Source of the DNA: Bifidobacterium breve
GTDB lineage: Bacteria; Actinomycetota; Acidimicrobiia; Acidimicrobiales; Ilumatobacteraceae
Direction: 5' to 3'
DNA length: 34,141 nt
Assembly (NCBI GenBank): GCA_945886445.1
Contig: CAMCZG010000016.1
Span: 1 to 34,141, forward strand
Shown: in pieces, positions 1 to 9,544 of the stretch
Position numbering within the stretch: the stretch's first letter is position 1
How the letters are laid out: every line of letters begins with the position of its first letter
Position numbers and translations under genes: made by a program
Notes under the pieces: model-generated
What the model was told of the DNA's origin: nothing
Databases searched by the model: none
What the model saw: only the letters and a program-made list of their open reading frames with translations

Positions 1-3
1 TTT

Positions 4-882
4 TTAGGATTCGGTGATGGTGACCGAGTTAATGACTACGTTGCGGCTAGGCACTCCGCCTAAAGCGCCACTGCCGCTGCTCAGTGCAAGGATGTTTTTT
101 ACTACATCAAGACCAGAAGTGACTTTTGCAAAATTGACGTAGGTGCCTTGGCCATCGAGCGCCGAAGCTTTCGGGCCAGCAACAAAGAACCATTGTCCGC
201 CTGCGCTGTTTGGTGCGCCAGTGCGGGCCATTGTGAGGTCGCCTTCGACGTACTTGTATCCGCTGCCTTCGTCGGCAATGGAGTAGCCAGGGTCATCGCT
301 GTTTGTCAGACCGCCACCTTGAATGATGTCGATGGATGTATCGGTGCGAAAGACAACAGTGCCGTCGTAGTACTTGTAACGCGCAAGAGTGACAAAGTTG
401 TTCACCGTTTGCGGAGTCTTTACCGTGTCGAGAGCAACAACAATGCTTCCCTCAGTGGTGTCGAAGGTTGCTGTGTATTTCTTGGCAGCATCAATACACA
501 TTGGCGGTGCTTTTTCGAATTTGGTCACACGTGCTTGTGAACCGTCAACAGCAGGGCACTTGGTATCGCCAGTGAGCGAGGCACCCGGTGCGGTGACCAC
601 AGGGGTGGTTGCCACTGGAGCCGTGGAATCGATGGGGGCGTCGACAGCGGTGTCTGAAGTGGTGTCTAACGGGGTGTCGAGAACGGTGTCGGTGGAGGCC
701 ACATCGGCTGTGTTGTCGCCGCCGGTTTTGTTGAAAATGAGGACCACAAGCAAAACGAGGGCAACAAGACCAGCACCCTGCAGACTGCGCTTTTTGGTCG
801 TGGAGCGACGTTGTTGTGCAGCGAGCTCGGTGAGTCGCTGCTGGCGGTTCAATTTCTGGCGTTCTCTTTTTTCAGTACCCAC
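4..882 (-). CDS. Membrane-anchored cyclophilin-type peptidyl-prolyl isomerase
   Basis: The 292-residue protein begins with a basic, Gln-rich cytoplasmic stretch (residues 1-34), followed by one membrane helix (about 37-52), a low-complexity Thr/Asp/Val linker (about 55-105) and a cyclophilin domain (about 135-292). The cyclophilin core keeps the IIQGG and MARTGAPNSAGGQWFF motifs, so prolyl cis-trans isomerisation of proteins outside the membrane is expected. The segment before IIQGG is altered around the usual catalytic Arg (VFRTD instead of FHR), so full activity is not certain. The start is GTG at 882, placed 9 nt after a TAACCT box. It is divergent from the aspartokinase gene. The gene is complete, with its stop at the window edge. 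Confidence 0.88.
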   Translation of the reverse strand: MGTEKRERQKLNRQQRLTELAAQQRRSTTKKRSLQGAGLVALVLLVVLIFNKTGGDNTADVASTDTVLDTPLDTTSDTAVDAPIDSTAPVATTPVVTAPGASLTGDTKCPAVDGSQARVTKFEKAPPMCIDAAKKYTATFDTTEGSIVVALDTVKTPQTVNNFVTLARYKYYDGTVVFRTDTSIDIIQGGGLTNSDDPGYSIADEGSGYKYVEGDLTMARTGAPNSAGGQWFFVAGPKASALDGQGTYVNFAKVTSGLDVVKNILALSSGSGALGGVPSRNVVINSVTITES

Positions 883-924
883 AAGGTCGGCAGGTTAGCC
901 GCACTCCGCTAGCGTTTGACATCT
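883..924. promoter_or_regulatory. Divergent promoter region, cyclophilin / aspartokinase
   Basis: The 42-bp gap holds two outward-facing -10-like hexamers. TAACCT on the minus strand (892-897) lies 9 nt before the GTG at 882. TAGCGT on the plus strand (910-915) lies 9 nt before the GTG at 925. No Shine-Dalgarno site is visible for either gene, so both mRNAs are probably leaderless or nearly so. A TTGACA at 916-921 has no -10 box at the right distance and is probably chance. Confidence 0.6.
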
Positions 925-2205
925 GTGGGAATAGTTGTCCAAAAATACGGCGGAACGTCGGTTGCCGACCCTGAACGCATTAAGGCCGTTGCCGAGCATG
1001 TGGCTTTTACGCGCAGCCACGGCAATGACGTCGTTGTTGTGGTGTCGGCCATGGGCAAAACCACCGACAACCTCATTTCATTGGCAAATCAGGTATCGGG
1101 CACTCTCCCAGGACGCGAACTCGACATGCTGCTCACCACCGGAGAGCGCATTTCCATGGCACTGGTGTGCATGGCTCTTGCCGATATTGGCATCGACGCA
1201 GTTTCTTTCACGGGCAGCCAAGTGGGAATTATTACCGACACTGTTCATACCAAAGCAAAAATTCTTGAGGTCAGAGGCGATCGTCTGCGGGAAGCACTTG
1301 CCGCTGGCAAAGTTGCAGTAGTTGCCGGGTTCCAGGGTGTGAGCACCGATAGCGAAATTACTACCTTGGGTCGTGGTGGTAGCGATACCACAGCAGTTGC
1401 ACTGGCCGCTGCGGTCAATGCCGATGTGTGCGAAATTTATACCGACGTGACCGGGGTCTTCAGTGCCGACCCGCGCATTGTTCCTCAAGCTCGTAAATTA
1501 CAGCGCCTCGATTTTGAAGAGATGTTAGAAATGGCTGGGGCAGGAAGCAAAGTATTAGCGCTTCGCTCAGTTGAATTTGCTCGTAATCACAATGTTCCTC
1601 TACACGTGCGTTCAAGTTTCACTTGGGAACACGGTACGTGGGTGCTCGATATGAGCGCCTTTAATGCACAGCAGTCTTCAAAGGAGAATGCCATGGAAGA
1701 TCCCATTATTTCTGGAGTAGTTCACGAAACAGGTGAAGCAAAAGTAACTGTGTTTGGCGTTGCCGATAAGCCAGGTATTTCTGCTGCCCTTTTTGAACCA
1801 CTGGCCGATGCCAATGTCAACGTCGACATGATTGTTCAAAATACTTCTAAAGACGGCATTACCGACATCTCTTTCACTGTTCCCAAATCTGACCTGGCAA
1901 CAGCATTGAAAATAGTGAATACGGTTGCTGGTGAACTTGGTGCTGCGGGTGTGACCCACGACGAAGCAGTGGCAAAAATTTCACTCGTTGGTGCGGGAAT
2001 GAAGACGAGCCCAGGAGTAGCTGCAAAAATGTTCCGCGTGCTTGCTGATGCCAATGTGAACATTGAAATGATCTCTACAAGCACCATCCGTGTATCAGTT
2101 GTTGTTGGTGCTGCAAATACGGAAAAAGCAATGCGCACGTTGCACACAGCTTTTGGTCTCGACTCTGGTCAGGCTTACTCTGCCCCGTTGCCCGAACGTA
2201 AATAA
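925..2205 (+). CDS. lysC: Aspartate kinase (alpha subunit)
   Basis: The product phosphorylates aspartate in the first step to lysine, threonine, methionine and isoleucine. It has 426 residues: an N-terminal amino-acid kinase domain starting with the KYGGTS motif (residues 7-12) and two C-terminal ACT domains (about 265-426) for feedback control. GTG 925 is preferred over the upstream TTG at 916 because it gives the family's usual start, Met-x-x-Val-Val-Gln-Lys-Tyr-Gly-Gly, and lies 9 nt after the TAGCGT box. An in-frame ATG at 1693 with a strong ribosome site suggests a separate beta subunit. The pathway partner asd lies downstream, separated by a methyltransferase gene. Confidence 0.95.
   Translation: MGIVVQKYGGTSVADPERIKAVAEHVAFTRSHGNDVVVVVSAMGKTTDNLISLANQVSGTLPGRELDMLLTTGERISMALVCMALADIGIDAVSFTGSQVGIITDTVHTKAKILEVRGDRLREALAAGKVAVVAGFQGVSTDSEITTLGRGGSDTTAVALAAAVNADVCEIYTDVTGVFSADPRIVPQARKLQRLDFEEMLEMAGAGSKVLALRSVEFARNHNVPLHVRSSFTWEHGTWVLDMSAFNAQQSSKENAMEDPIISGVVHETGEAKVTVFGVADKPGISAALFEPLADANVNVDMIVQNTSKDGITDISFTVPKSDLATALKIVNTVAGELGAAGVTHDEAVAKISLVGAGMKTSPGVAAKMFRVLADANVNIEMISTSTIRVSVVVGAANTEKAMRTLHTAFGLDSGQAYSAPLPERK
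1693..2205 (+). CDS. Aspartate kinase beta subunit from internal in-frame start
   Basis: ATG 1693 (Met257 of the alpha chain) is preceded by AAGGAG at 1681-1686 with a 6-nt spacer, one of the best Shine-Dalgarno sites in the window. Translation from here gives 170 residues containing just the two ACT regulatory domains. In Corynebacterium and Bacillus, lysine-sensitive aspartokinases are alpha2beta2 and the beta chain is made from such an internal start of about this size. The site is seen in the sequence; production of the beta chain here is inference from those families. Confidence 0.75.
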   Translation: MEDPIISGVVHETGEAKVTVFGVADKPGISAALFEPLADANVNVDMIVQNTSKDGITDISFTVPKSDLATALKIVNTVAGELGAAGVTHDEAVAKISLVGAGMKTSPGVAAKMFRVLADANVNIEMISTSTIRVSVVVGAANTEKAMRTLHTAFGLDSGQAYSAPLPERK

Positions 2206-2220
2206 GCAATACTTAACTAC

Positions 2221-4135
<1,915 letters not shown>

Positions 4136-4155
4136 AGCTATTTCTCTAAATTGGC

Positions 4156-4539
4156 TTATTGAGCAGTTTCGAGTTCGCCCGCTACAAGTGAATGAGCGGT
4201 ACGACGCAAAGTGAGTGCGTTGAGAGGCTTCACTAGCCACTTGTCGGCGCCACTGCGTTTTGCAAGCTGAGCATCGGCATCACGGTCGAGCAACATAAGA
4301 ACAGGAATATGTGGCAAGCGGCCACCGGTTTCATCGAGACGCAGGTCCATGGTGACTGCGAACCCACCCATGGAACCAATTTGTGAGTCGAGCACTGCGA
4401 GGTCGGGAGTGCGCGCTGTAACGGCGGCGGTGACGTCGCGACCATTGGAGCAAACGGTGAATGAGGTTTCTGGCGAGCCAAGAGCTGCGACCACTTCATT
4501 AAGAACCCACTGGGCATCGGTTGCTAAAAGAATATGCAC
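4156..4539 (-). CDS. Single-domain response-regulator receiver protein
   Basis: The 127 residues make one CheY-like receiver and no output domain. A candidate phosphoacceptor Asp is in LAVLDSQIG (about residue 52) and the conserved Lys is in LVKPL. The N-terminal acidic pair is reduced to a single Asp (LLATDAQ), and the usual Thr/Ser after strand 4 is replaced in LMLLDRD, so phosphorylation chemistry may be weak. GTG 4539 is chosen because it is 6 nt after a TAGAGT box that includes the stop codon of the upstream Get3-like gene. No histidine kinase is nearby, so the partner is unknown. Confidence 0.8.
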   Translation of the reverse strand: MHILLATDAQWVLNEVVAALGSPETSFTVCSNGRDVTAAVTARTPDLAVLDSQIGSMGGFAVTMDLRLDETGGRLPHIPVLMLLDRDADAQLAKRSGADKWLVKPLNALTLRRTAHSLVAGELETAQ

Positions 4540-4545
4540 GTGGAA

Positions 4546-4551
4546 ACTCTA
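4546..4551 (-). promoter_or_regulatory. -10 box overlapping the upstream stop codon
   Basis: On the minus strand TAGAGT lies 6 nt before the GTG of the receiver gene. Its first three bases are the TAG stop of the preceding ATPase gene. This would give the receiver gene a leaderless transcript of its own. Confidence 0.5.
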
Positions 4552-5640
4552 GTCGGCACGAGCCATGAGTGCGCCTAATGAACACAGCGTCTCAAGAGTT
4601 TTTTCTGGATCATCAAGAAGGGCTGCGGAAAAGGGAGCGCGCACCACGGGTATTCGGGGTGCACTTTCACTGAATATTTCTGCAGCCTCATCTTGAGCAT
4701 CGGCTAACCGATGGAAATGGGCAAGGTTCTCTTCAAGAAGTGCTAAGTCTTCAGCGGCAATGGATTGGGTATCAACCAATTCATTATTGGTAAATCTCGG
4801 TTGTACGCGATTAAGTATGAGAAGTGCCGGCTCAATTTTCTGCTTGCGCAGAGTGTCAGCAAAAAACTGCGTTTCGCCGATGGCATCGGGTTGTGGAGTA
4901 GATACAAGTACATATTGAGTAAGGGTGTCGTGGAGAACTTTCTCAACTGCGGCAGCGCGTTCGCCAAAGCCAGAGTCGAGGCCTTGAAACGCTTGAAAAA
5001 ATTCAACGGTGTCTTCTAGCGCTTGGGCGCCGATGACTTTAGAGATGAGTCTCACTACGGGTTGTGTGAGGGTACTAATAACTTTCAGGCCAGCGTTAGC
5101 AGGTGCAATAAGAATGCGGTACAGCGGGTGTTCTATGAATCGCGTTAAGCGCGCAGGTGCGCTTAAAAAATCGAGAGCTTGGCGAGTAGGTGGAGTATCA
5201 ACGACTACCAGATCGAAACGGGAGTCGTTGTAAAGGTCATAGAGCTTTTCTGCTGCCATGTATTCCTGAGTGCCCGAGAGCGCGCCAGAAATATTTTGAT
5301 AAAAACGATTTGCAATGATGCGCGTGGCTTGTTCTGGCGTGGGGCTGTATCGGTGAATGAGCGCATCAAAGGTTGTACGTGTATCGAGCATTGTGGCCCA
5401 CAGTTCGCCAGGAGCAGAAAGATCTATGCGCGAAGGCTCATTAGAGAGAGTGCCGCCAACGCCAAGTGCGTCGGCTAATCGCTTGGCAGGGTCAATAGTA
5501 ATGACAACAACGCGTTTGCCAAGTTGTGCTCCGTGTGCAGCAAGTGCGGCAGCAGTTGTTGTTTTACCAACACCGCCACTGCCCGCAAAAATAATGACGC
5601 GGTTGTCTGTGAGTAGTTGATTCACTTGGATACCGCTCAT
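4549..5640 (-). CDS. Get3/ArsA-like ATPase, second of pair (BagB-like)
   Basis: The 363-residue P-loop ATPase has a deviant Walker A motif, GSGGVGKTTT (residues 20-29), an IDPAKRLADAL switch I-like segment and VVVDTPPT as Walker B/switch II. It belongs to the ArsA/Get3 family. In mycobacteria a neighbouring pair of this kind (Rv3679-Rv3680, called BagA/BagB) forms a Get3-like complex, and the pairing here is the same. No arsenic genes are nearby, so an arsenite pump role is unlikely. The start ATG overlaps the stop of the upstream partner in ATGA, implying translational coupling. Confidence 0.85.
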   Translation of the reverse strand: MSGIQVNQLLTDNRVIIFAGSGGVGKTTTAAALAAHGAQLGKRVVVITIDPAKRLADALGVGGTLSNEPSRIDLSAPGELWATMLDTRTTFDALIHRYSPTPEQATRIIANRFYQNISGALSGTQEYMAAEKLYDLYNDSRFDLVVVDTPPTRQALDFLSAPARLTRFIEHPLYRILIAPANAGLKVISTLTQPVVRLISKVIGAQALEDTVEFFQAFQGLDSGFGERAAAVEKVLHDTLTQYVLVSTPQPDAIGETQFFADTLRKQKIEPALLILNRVQPRFTNNELVDTQSIAAEDLALLEENLAHFHRLADAQDEAAEIFSESAPRIPVVRAPFSAALLDDPEKTLETLCSLGALMARAD

Positions 5641-6467
5641 ATTTGCTCAATTGCTGCAAGTAGTTGATCTGCAATGATTTCAATAGTGCATGCTGCAAGA
5701 TCGGAAACAATGAGTTGTGCAAGGGGAAGTTGTTCTTCTAATTTTTTGATGTTCGTGTGATGGCGCAGAATTTGCGCATTACGAAATTCGGCTGCTTGCG
5801 CTAATGCAGAGTGCCCTGGCAACGAGAGCGGAATATCTAACAGATCAGAGGTGTCAACTTGATTCACCACAATGGGAGCGAGCTTCACTCCCACTTCGTC
5901 TTCAAGGGCGTATGCGGTCTCGATGCACTCCTGTACAGGGGTGGGCTCGGGAATGGTCACAAGCACCACTTGGCATCGCGACCCGTCTCGCAACATTTCT
6001 AAAATCTCATCGGCTTGTAAACGCACCGCGCCACTTTTTACAGAATCAGAAATTGCTTGAGGGGTTCTTAACATTGTGATTGCGTGCCCGGCAGCGGGGC
6101 CATCGACCACAATGACGTCGGCAGCATCACTGCGTTCGAGGTGCTTAATCTTGCCGAGTACCAACAGATCGTCAATGCCGGGGGCCGCCGAGGTGATGAC
6201 ATCGAGAACACCAGTAGTAATCATGAGACGTGAAATGCGTCCTAGCCCCTTGGTGTCGAGATACTCCCGTAGGGCCTCGGGAGGGGTCAAACTGAGGCTG
6301 GAGATGCCAGAAGGCACCGGTTTTCCGTCAGTTTCCACCAAAAGGCTCGTGAGACCACAGCGTTGCGCAGCAAGAGTGAGAGCGGCGGCTATCTTCGATT
6401 TCCCTACGCCACCTTTTCCCGCAACAATGAAGACGCGCGACGCGGTGAAAAACTGATTCGGGTCCAC
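5637..6467 (-). CDS. Get3/ArsA-like ATPase, first of pair (BagA-like)
   Basis: The 276-residue protein carries GKGGVGKSK (residues 17-25) as deviant Walker A, VETDGK after strand 2 and VIVVDGPAAGHA as Walker B/switch II. It is shorter than its downstream partner and the two overlap by 4 nt. GTG 6467 is supported by GGAGG 4 nt upstream, half of a palindrome shared with the divergent nfeD-like gene. It probably forms a heteromeric ATPase with the next gene product; the client is unknown. Confidence 0.85.
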   Translation of the reverse strand: MDPNQFFTASRVFIVAGKGGVGKSKIAAALTLAAQRCGLTSLLVETDGKPVPSGISSLSLTPPEALREYLDTKGLGRISRLMITTGVLDVITSAAPGIDDLLVLGKIKHLERSDAADVIVVDGPAAGHAITMLRTPQAISDSVKSGAVRLQADEILEMLRDGSRCQVVLVTIPEPTPVQECIETAYALEDEVGVKLAPIVVNQVDTSDLLDIPLSLPGHSALAQAAEFRNAQILRHHTNIKKLEEQLPLAQLIVSDLAACTIEIIADQLLAAIEQI

Positions 6468-6486
6468 TCACCCTCCGGAGGTTCGA
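6468..6486. promoter_or_regulatory. Palindromic ribosome-binding site shared by two divergent genes
   Basis: The 19 bp between the divergent starts hold the perfect palindrome CCTCCGGAGG (6472-6481). Read forward, GGAGG lies 5 nt before the ATG at 6487. Read in reverse, GGAGG lies 4 nt before the GTG at 6467. Because both genes use a leader, each transcript must start inside the other gene, so the two mRNAs overlap in antisense at their 5' ends. Confidence 0.75.
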
Positions 6487-7797
6487 ATGCGAAAACTCAT
6501 CTTGGCAGTAACACTGGGCGGACTCATACTTATGGGCGCACAAAATGCCTCTGCTGAAGAAAAATCTTCGCTCACCACAGTTGATGTGCAAGAGGTCAGT
6601 GGGTTGCTGAATGAAATTCAAGCCCAAGCCATGGAAGACGCTATTGACAGGTCGTCAAGTGAAGGTGCTCAGGCACTGGTATTCCAAATGAATACACGTG
6701 GTTCAACGCTCAGTCGCGATCGCGTTACTACATTGCTCGAGCGCGTGGCTGCCGCAAAAGTTCCAGTTGCTATTTGGGTGGGTCCGTCAGGTTCGCGCCT
6801 CTATGGGCTTGCCGCTCAATTGCTTGCTGCTGCCGATGTCACCGCAATGGCGCCAGGTACACGCATTGGCAACATGGGAACTCCGCTTGATGCGAAGGGC
6901 GTCACTTTTGATTTTGGGAAGAGCACCGAAATATTGCAAGGCAACACCTTGGGTTTTGCCGATGCACGTAAAACGGGTGCGTTGAAATTTTCTGGCAGCG
7001 ACGAAGGCGTGCCAGTGATGAAAAATATGATTTTTGCACTTGATGGTTTAGCAATCAATGGAAAAGTACTTGACACAGTGACAGAAAAAGTTGCAGCCGA
7101 CGGACAAATTGAGCGCGAAGCGACAACGGTAAGATTTTTCAAATTAGGTCTGACCCCGCGTCTCTTTCACACAGCATCAAGCCCGCCCTTGACGTATCTC
7201 TTTTTAACTATTGGGCTAGCGCTTCTCATCTTTGAGTTCTTTACTGCGGGTATTGGTGTTGCGGGTTTTGTTGGAGCCATCTGTTCAGTATTCGCCTGTT
7301 TTGGTCTCGGCGTCTTGCCGGTGAACGGGTTTGCTCTTGCCGCAATATTTTTTGCCATGCTCGCTTTCTCTGTTGATGTGCAAGTAGGCGTACCGCGACT
7401 ATGGACAGGCGTCGGCCTTGTTACGTTTGCGGGAGGTTCACTTTTCCTCTTTCGAGATATCGACGGTTTGAGTTTGCGGCCATCATGGATCACCTTGCTG
7501 GTGGGTATTGGTGGTCTTGCGCTCACGTTCATTGTGGGCATGCCATCAATGACGCGTACACGTTTTGCAACACCCACTATTGGGCGTGAGTGGATGATTG
7601 GTGCGCAAGGAGTTGCACTTGAAGAACTTGCCCCCGGTGGAATTGTTCGCGTTCATGAGGGCTCATGGCGTGCACGCACCAACCGCGCTACTCCCATTCC
7701 TGCGGGCTCTGCGGTCAATGTTGTAGCTATCGACGGAATCACCCTTGAAGTGGAACCAATTGAAGGTGCCGCTCGTGATTACCGCGAACGTCACTAA
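6487..7797 (+). CDS. Long-form NfeD membrane protein with ClpP/SppA-like domain
   Basis: The 436 residues begin with a Sec signal peptide (cleavage likely after Ala-Ser-Ala, residue 23). A ClpP/SppA-class domain follows (about 30-220), then four or five membrane helices (about 235-356) and a C-terminal NfeD OB-fold (about 365-436). Long NfeD proteins usually act with stomatin-type partners at the membrane; no stomatin gene is in the window. Compared from memory with archaeal 1510-N, the position before AMAPGT that should carry the catalytic Ser appears to be Gly, so protease activity is doubtful. The start is fixed by GGAGG 5 nt upstream. It converges on selB with 7 bp between. Confidence 0.85.
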   Translation: MRKLILAVTLGGLILMGAQNASAEEKSSLTTVDVQEVSGLLNEIQAQAMEDAIDRSSSEGAQALVFQMNTRGSTLSRDRVTTLLERVAAAKVPVAIWVGPSGSRLYGLAAQLLAAADVTAMAPGTRIGNMGTPLDAKGVTFDFGKSTEILQGNTLGFADARKTGALKFSGSDEGVPVMKNMIFALDGLAINGKVLDTVTEKVAADGQIEREATTVRFFKLGLTPRLFHTASSPPLTYLFLTIGLALLIFEFFTAGIGVAGFVGAICSVFACFGLGVLPVNGFALAAIFFAMLAFSVDVQVGVPRLWTGVGLVTFAGGSLFLFRDIDGLSLRPSWITLLVGIGGLALTFIVGMPSMTRTRFATPTIGREWMIGAQGVALEELAPGGIVRVHEGSWRARTNRATPIPAGSAVNVVAIDGITLEVEPIEGAARDYRERH

Positions 7798-7804
7798 AAG
7801 CAAT

Positions 7805-9532
7805 TTATAAACGTGGGCCAGCAATGCGCAGGTCGCCGCGTCGCCGGGTAATACCGCGGGCATCAAGGGCTTCAAGAAGCGGTACTGCGTACTTGCGTGT
7901 GGTGTTCGCCGCTTCGCGAAAAGCGCTTGTGGTAATGCCATCGGGGTGTTGAACGAGGAGATCTTTCACCACCGCATGTGCACTGTCCAGAGTTTGAGTA
8001 GCAAAGAAAATGCCATCGAGGTTCAATAAATGGCCTTCCTGCACAAGTCTGCGCAGTAATGCTCGATCAAATGAATTCGAGTCGGGTGGCGTGAAGAGAG
8101 CATTTGCGAACTCTTGAACGAGCGGATGAACCTGTTTTTTTGAGGGTGCTAACTCGGGAAGATACAAACGACCATTTTCGATGGTGGCTTCTTCGGGGCG
8201 AAATGTACGAGCAGCATGTGCGAGGTGATCGGGTAACCCGACAAGGTCTATTCCTTGCAGTTCAGATGCAAGTGCACGTTGAGTGTTGAGCATGTGAAAC
8301 ACCTCAGCTTTAGCCGATGTCAACATCGCGCTGCTGAAAATAACGTCATCGACGGTGGGAGTTGCCTGCACGCCAGTGCGTAAAAACAAGTCGTTGGTGT
8401 TCATCATTCCTCGCTCATCAAGCAAGTGTTGAATGTCGTATTGGGGGTCTGCTTTGGTGAGGCGCAGAACAGGGTCAATATCGAGAACAACGCCACCAGC
8501 GATGGTTTCATCACGGCCAGTTTCGCGGAGAATGAATTTGTCTTGTGGTGCAACGGCAATGGGCTGCTGTAAATACAAACGCGCTTTTGCCGTGTTCCCT
8601 GGTGCAATGGATTCAGACTGAATGAGGCGCAGTGTCACCTCTACTTCGTTACTGCCGATGTACATGAGGAAATGTCCGCGACGAGTAATGGAATGAGCAA
8701 GATACGGCAGTGCGTTGAGTTCTACATCGAGAGTGTTTGACAGCATCCATTGCTGTGGAAGCACGAGGAGGTCACCACGGTTGATGTCGTTATGTGAAAT
8801 ACCGTGCACATTGACTGCAACACGTGAACCTGGTTCGCATGTTTCTACTTCTTGGTTGTGAGAATGCAACTGGCGAATGCGACCCTTGTGGCCTGCAGGC
8901 AAAATAGTGATATCGGTACCGACGGCCAGTGGGGCATCGAGCAGTGTTCCGGTGACTACTGTTCCTACACCAGGGAGTGAAAAGACGCGGTCAATCCAAA
9001 TGCGTGGGCGAGACTTTGTTGGACGTGGAGTGTGAGAAACACTGGTGATGCTTTGGCGTAGAAGTTCAATGCTTGCTGCATTATGGATACTTGTTTCAAT
9101 AATTTTTGCATCACTGAGAAAAGTGTTTTCCAGTTGCATCTCAACAAGCAGCCGTGCTTCTTCCAGTTCTGTAGGTGTCAGCAAATCAGACTTAGTGAGG
9201 GCGACTACACCTTGTTGTACGCCAAGCAAGCGAAGAATGTCGAAGTGCTCTTGAGTTTGTGGCATCCAACCTTCTCGTGCATCTACAACTAAAAGACACA
9301 TATCGATGCTGCCGACACCGGCCAGCATGTTACGCAAAAAGCGAATATGCCCGGGTACATCGATAAACGACAGCACTTCACCAGCGCTTCCCGTGCTGTG
9401 TGCAAAGCCAAGATCAATAGTGAGACCTCGTCGCTTTTCTTCTTCAAGACGATCGGTGTTGGTGCCGGTGAGCGCTTCTACAAGCGATGTCTTTCCATGA
9501 TCAACATGACCCGCGGTGGCTATGAGCGTCAT
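7805..9532 (-). CDS. selB: Selenocysteine-specific elongation factor SelB
   Basis: SelB brings Sec-tRNA to UGA codons marked by a SECIS element. The 575-residue protein has the GTPase motifs GHVDHGKTS (residues 8-16), DVPGH and TKSD, the switch I stretch EEEKRRGLTIDLGFA, two beta-barrel domains and a C-terminal part with winged-helix character that would bind the mRNA hairpin. Length is slightly below the E. coli form but all regions are present. It starts 12 nt after selA, with only a weak Shine-Dalgarno-like AAGAG, and is probably co-transcribed. No SECIS hairpin or obvious selenoprotein was found in the window. Confidence 0.94.
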   Translation of the reverse strand: MTLIATAGHVDHGKTSLVEALTGTNTDRLEEEKRRGLTIDLGFAHSTGSAGEVLSFIDVPGHIRFLRNMLAGVGSIDMCLLVVDAREGWMPQTQEHFDILRLLGVQQGVVALTKSDLLTPTELEEARLLVEMQLENTFLSDAKIIETSIHNAASIELLRQSITSVSHTPRPTKSRPRIWIDRVFSLPGVGTVVTGTLLDAPLAVGTDITILPAGHKGRIRQLHSHNQEVETCEPGSRVAVNVHGISHNDINRGDLLVLPQQWMLSNTLDVELNALPYLAHSITRRGHFLMYIGSNEVEVTLRLIQSESIAPGNTAKARLYLQQPIAVAPQDKFILRETGRDETIAGGVVLDIDPVLRLTKADPQYDIQHLLDERGMMNTNDLFLRTGVQATPTVDDVIFSSAMLTSAKAEVFHMLNTQRALASELQGIDLVGLPDHLAHAARTFRPEEATIENGRLYLPELAPSKKQVHPLVQEFANALFTPPDSNSFDRALLRRLVQEGHLLNLDGIFFATQTLDSAHAVVKDLLVQHPDGITTSAFREAANTTRKYAVPLLEALDARGITRRRGDLRIAGPRL

Positions 9533-9544
9533 GGTGGCTACTCT

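Noticed and set aside
148-898. Plus-strand open frames of 130 and 169 codons opposite the cyclophilin gene
   Set aside because: Shadow frames with no family similarity, opposite a well-supported gene.
916-921. TTGACA, perfect -35 consensus, also a TTG start for lysC
   Set aside because: No -10 hexamer about 17 bp downstream, and GTG 925 fits the protein family better.
6477-6490. GGAGGTTCGAATGC resembling a tRNA T-loop
   Set aside because: It is the ribosome site and start codon of the nfeD-like gene; no tRNA fold around it.
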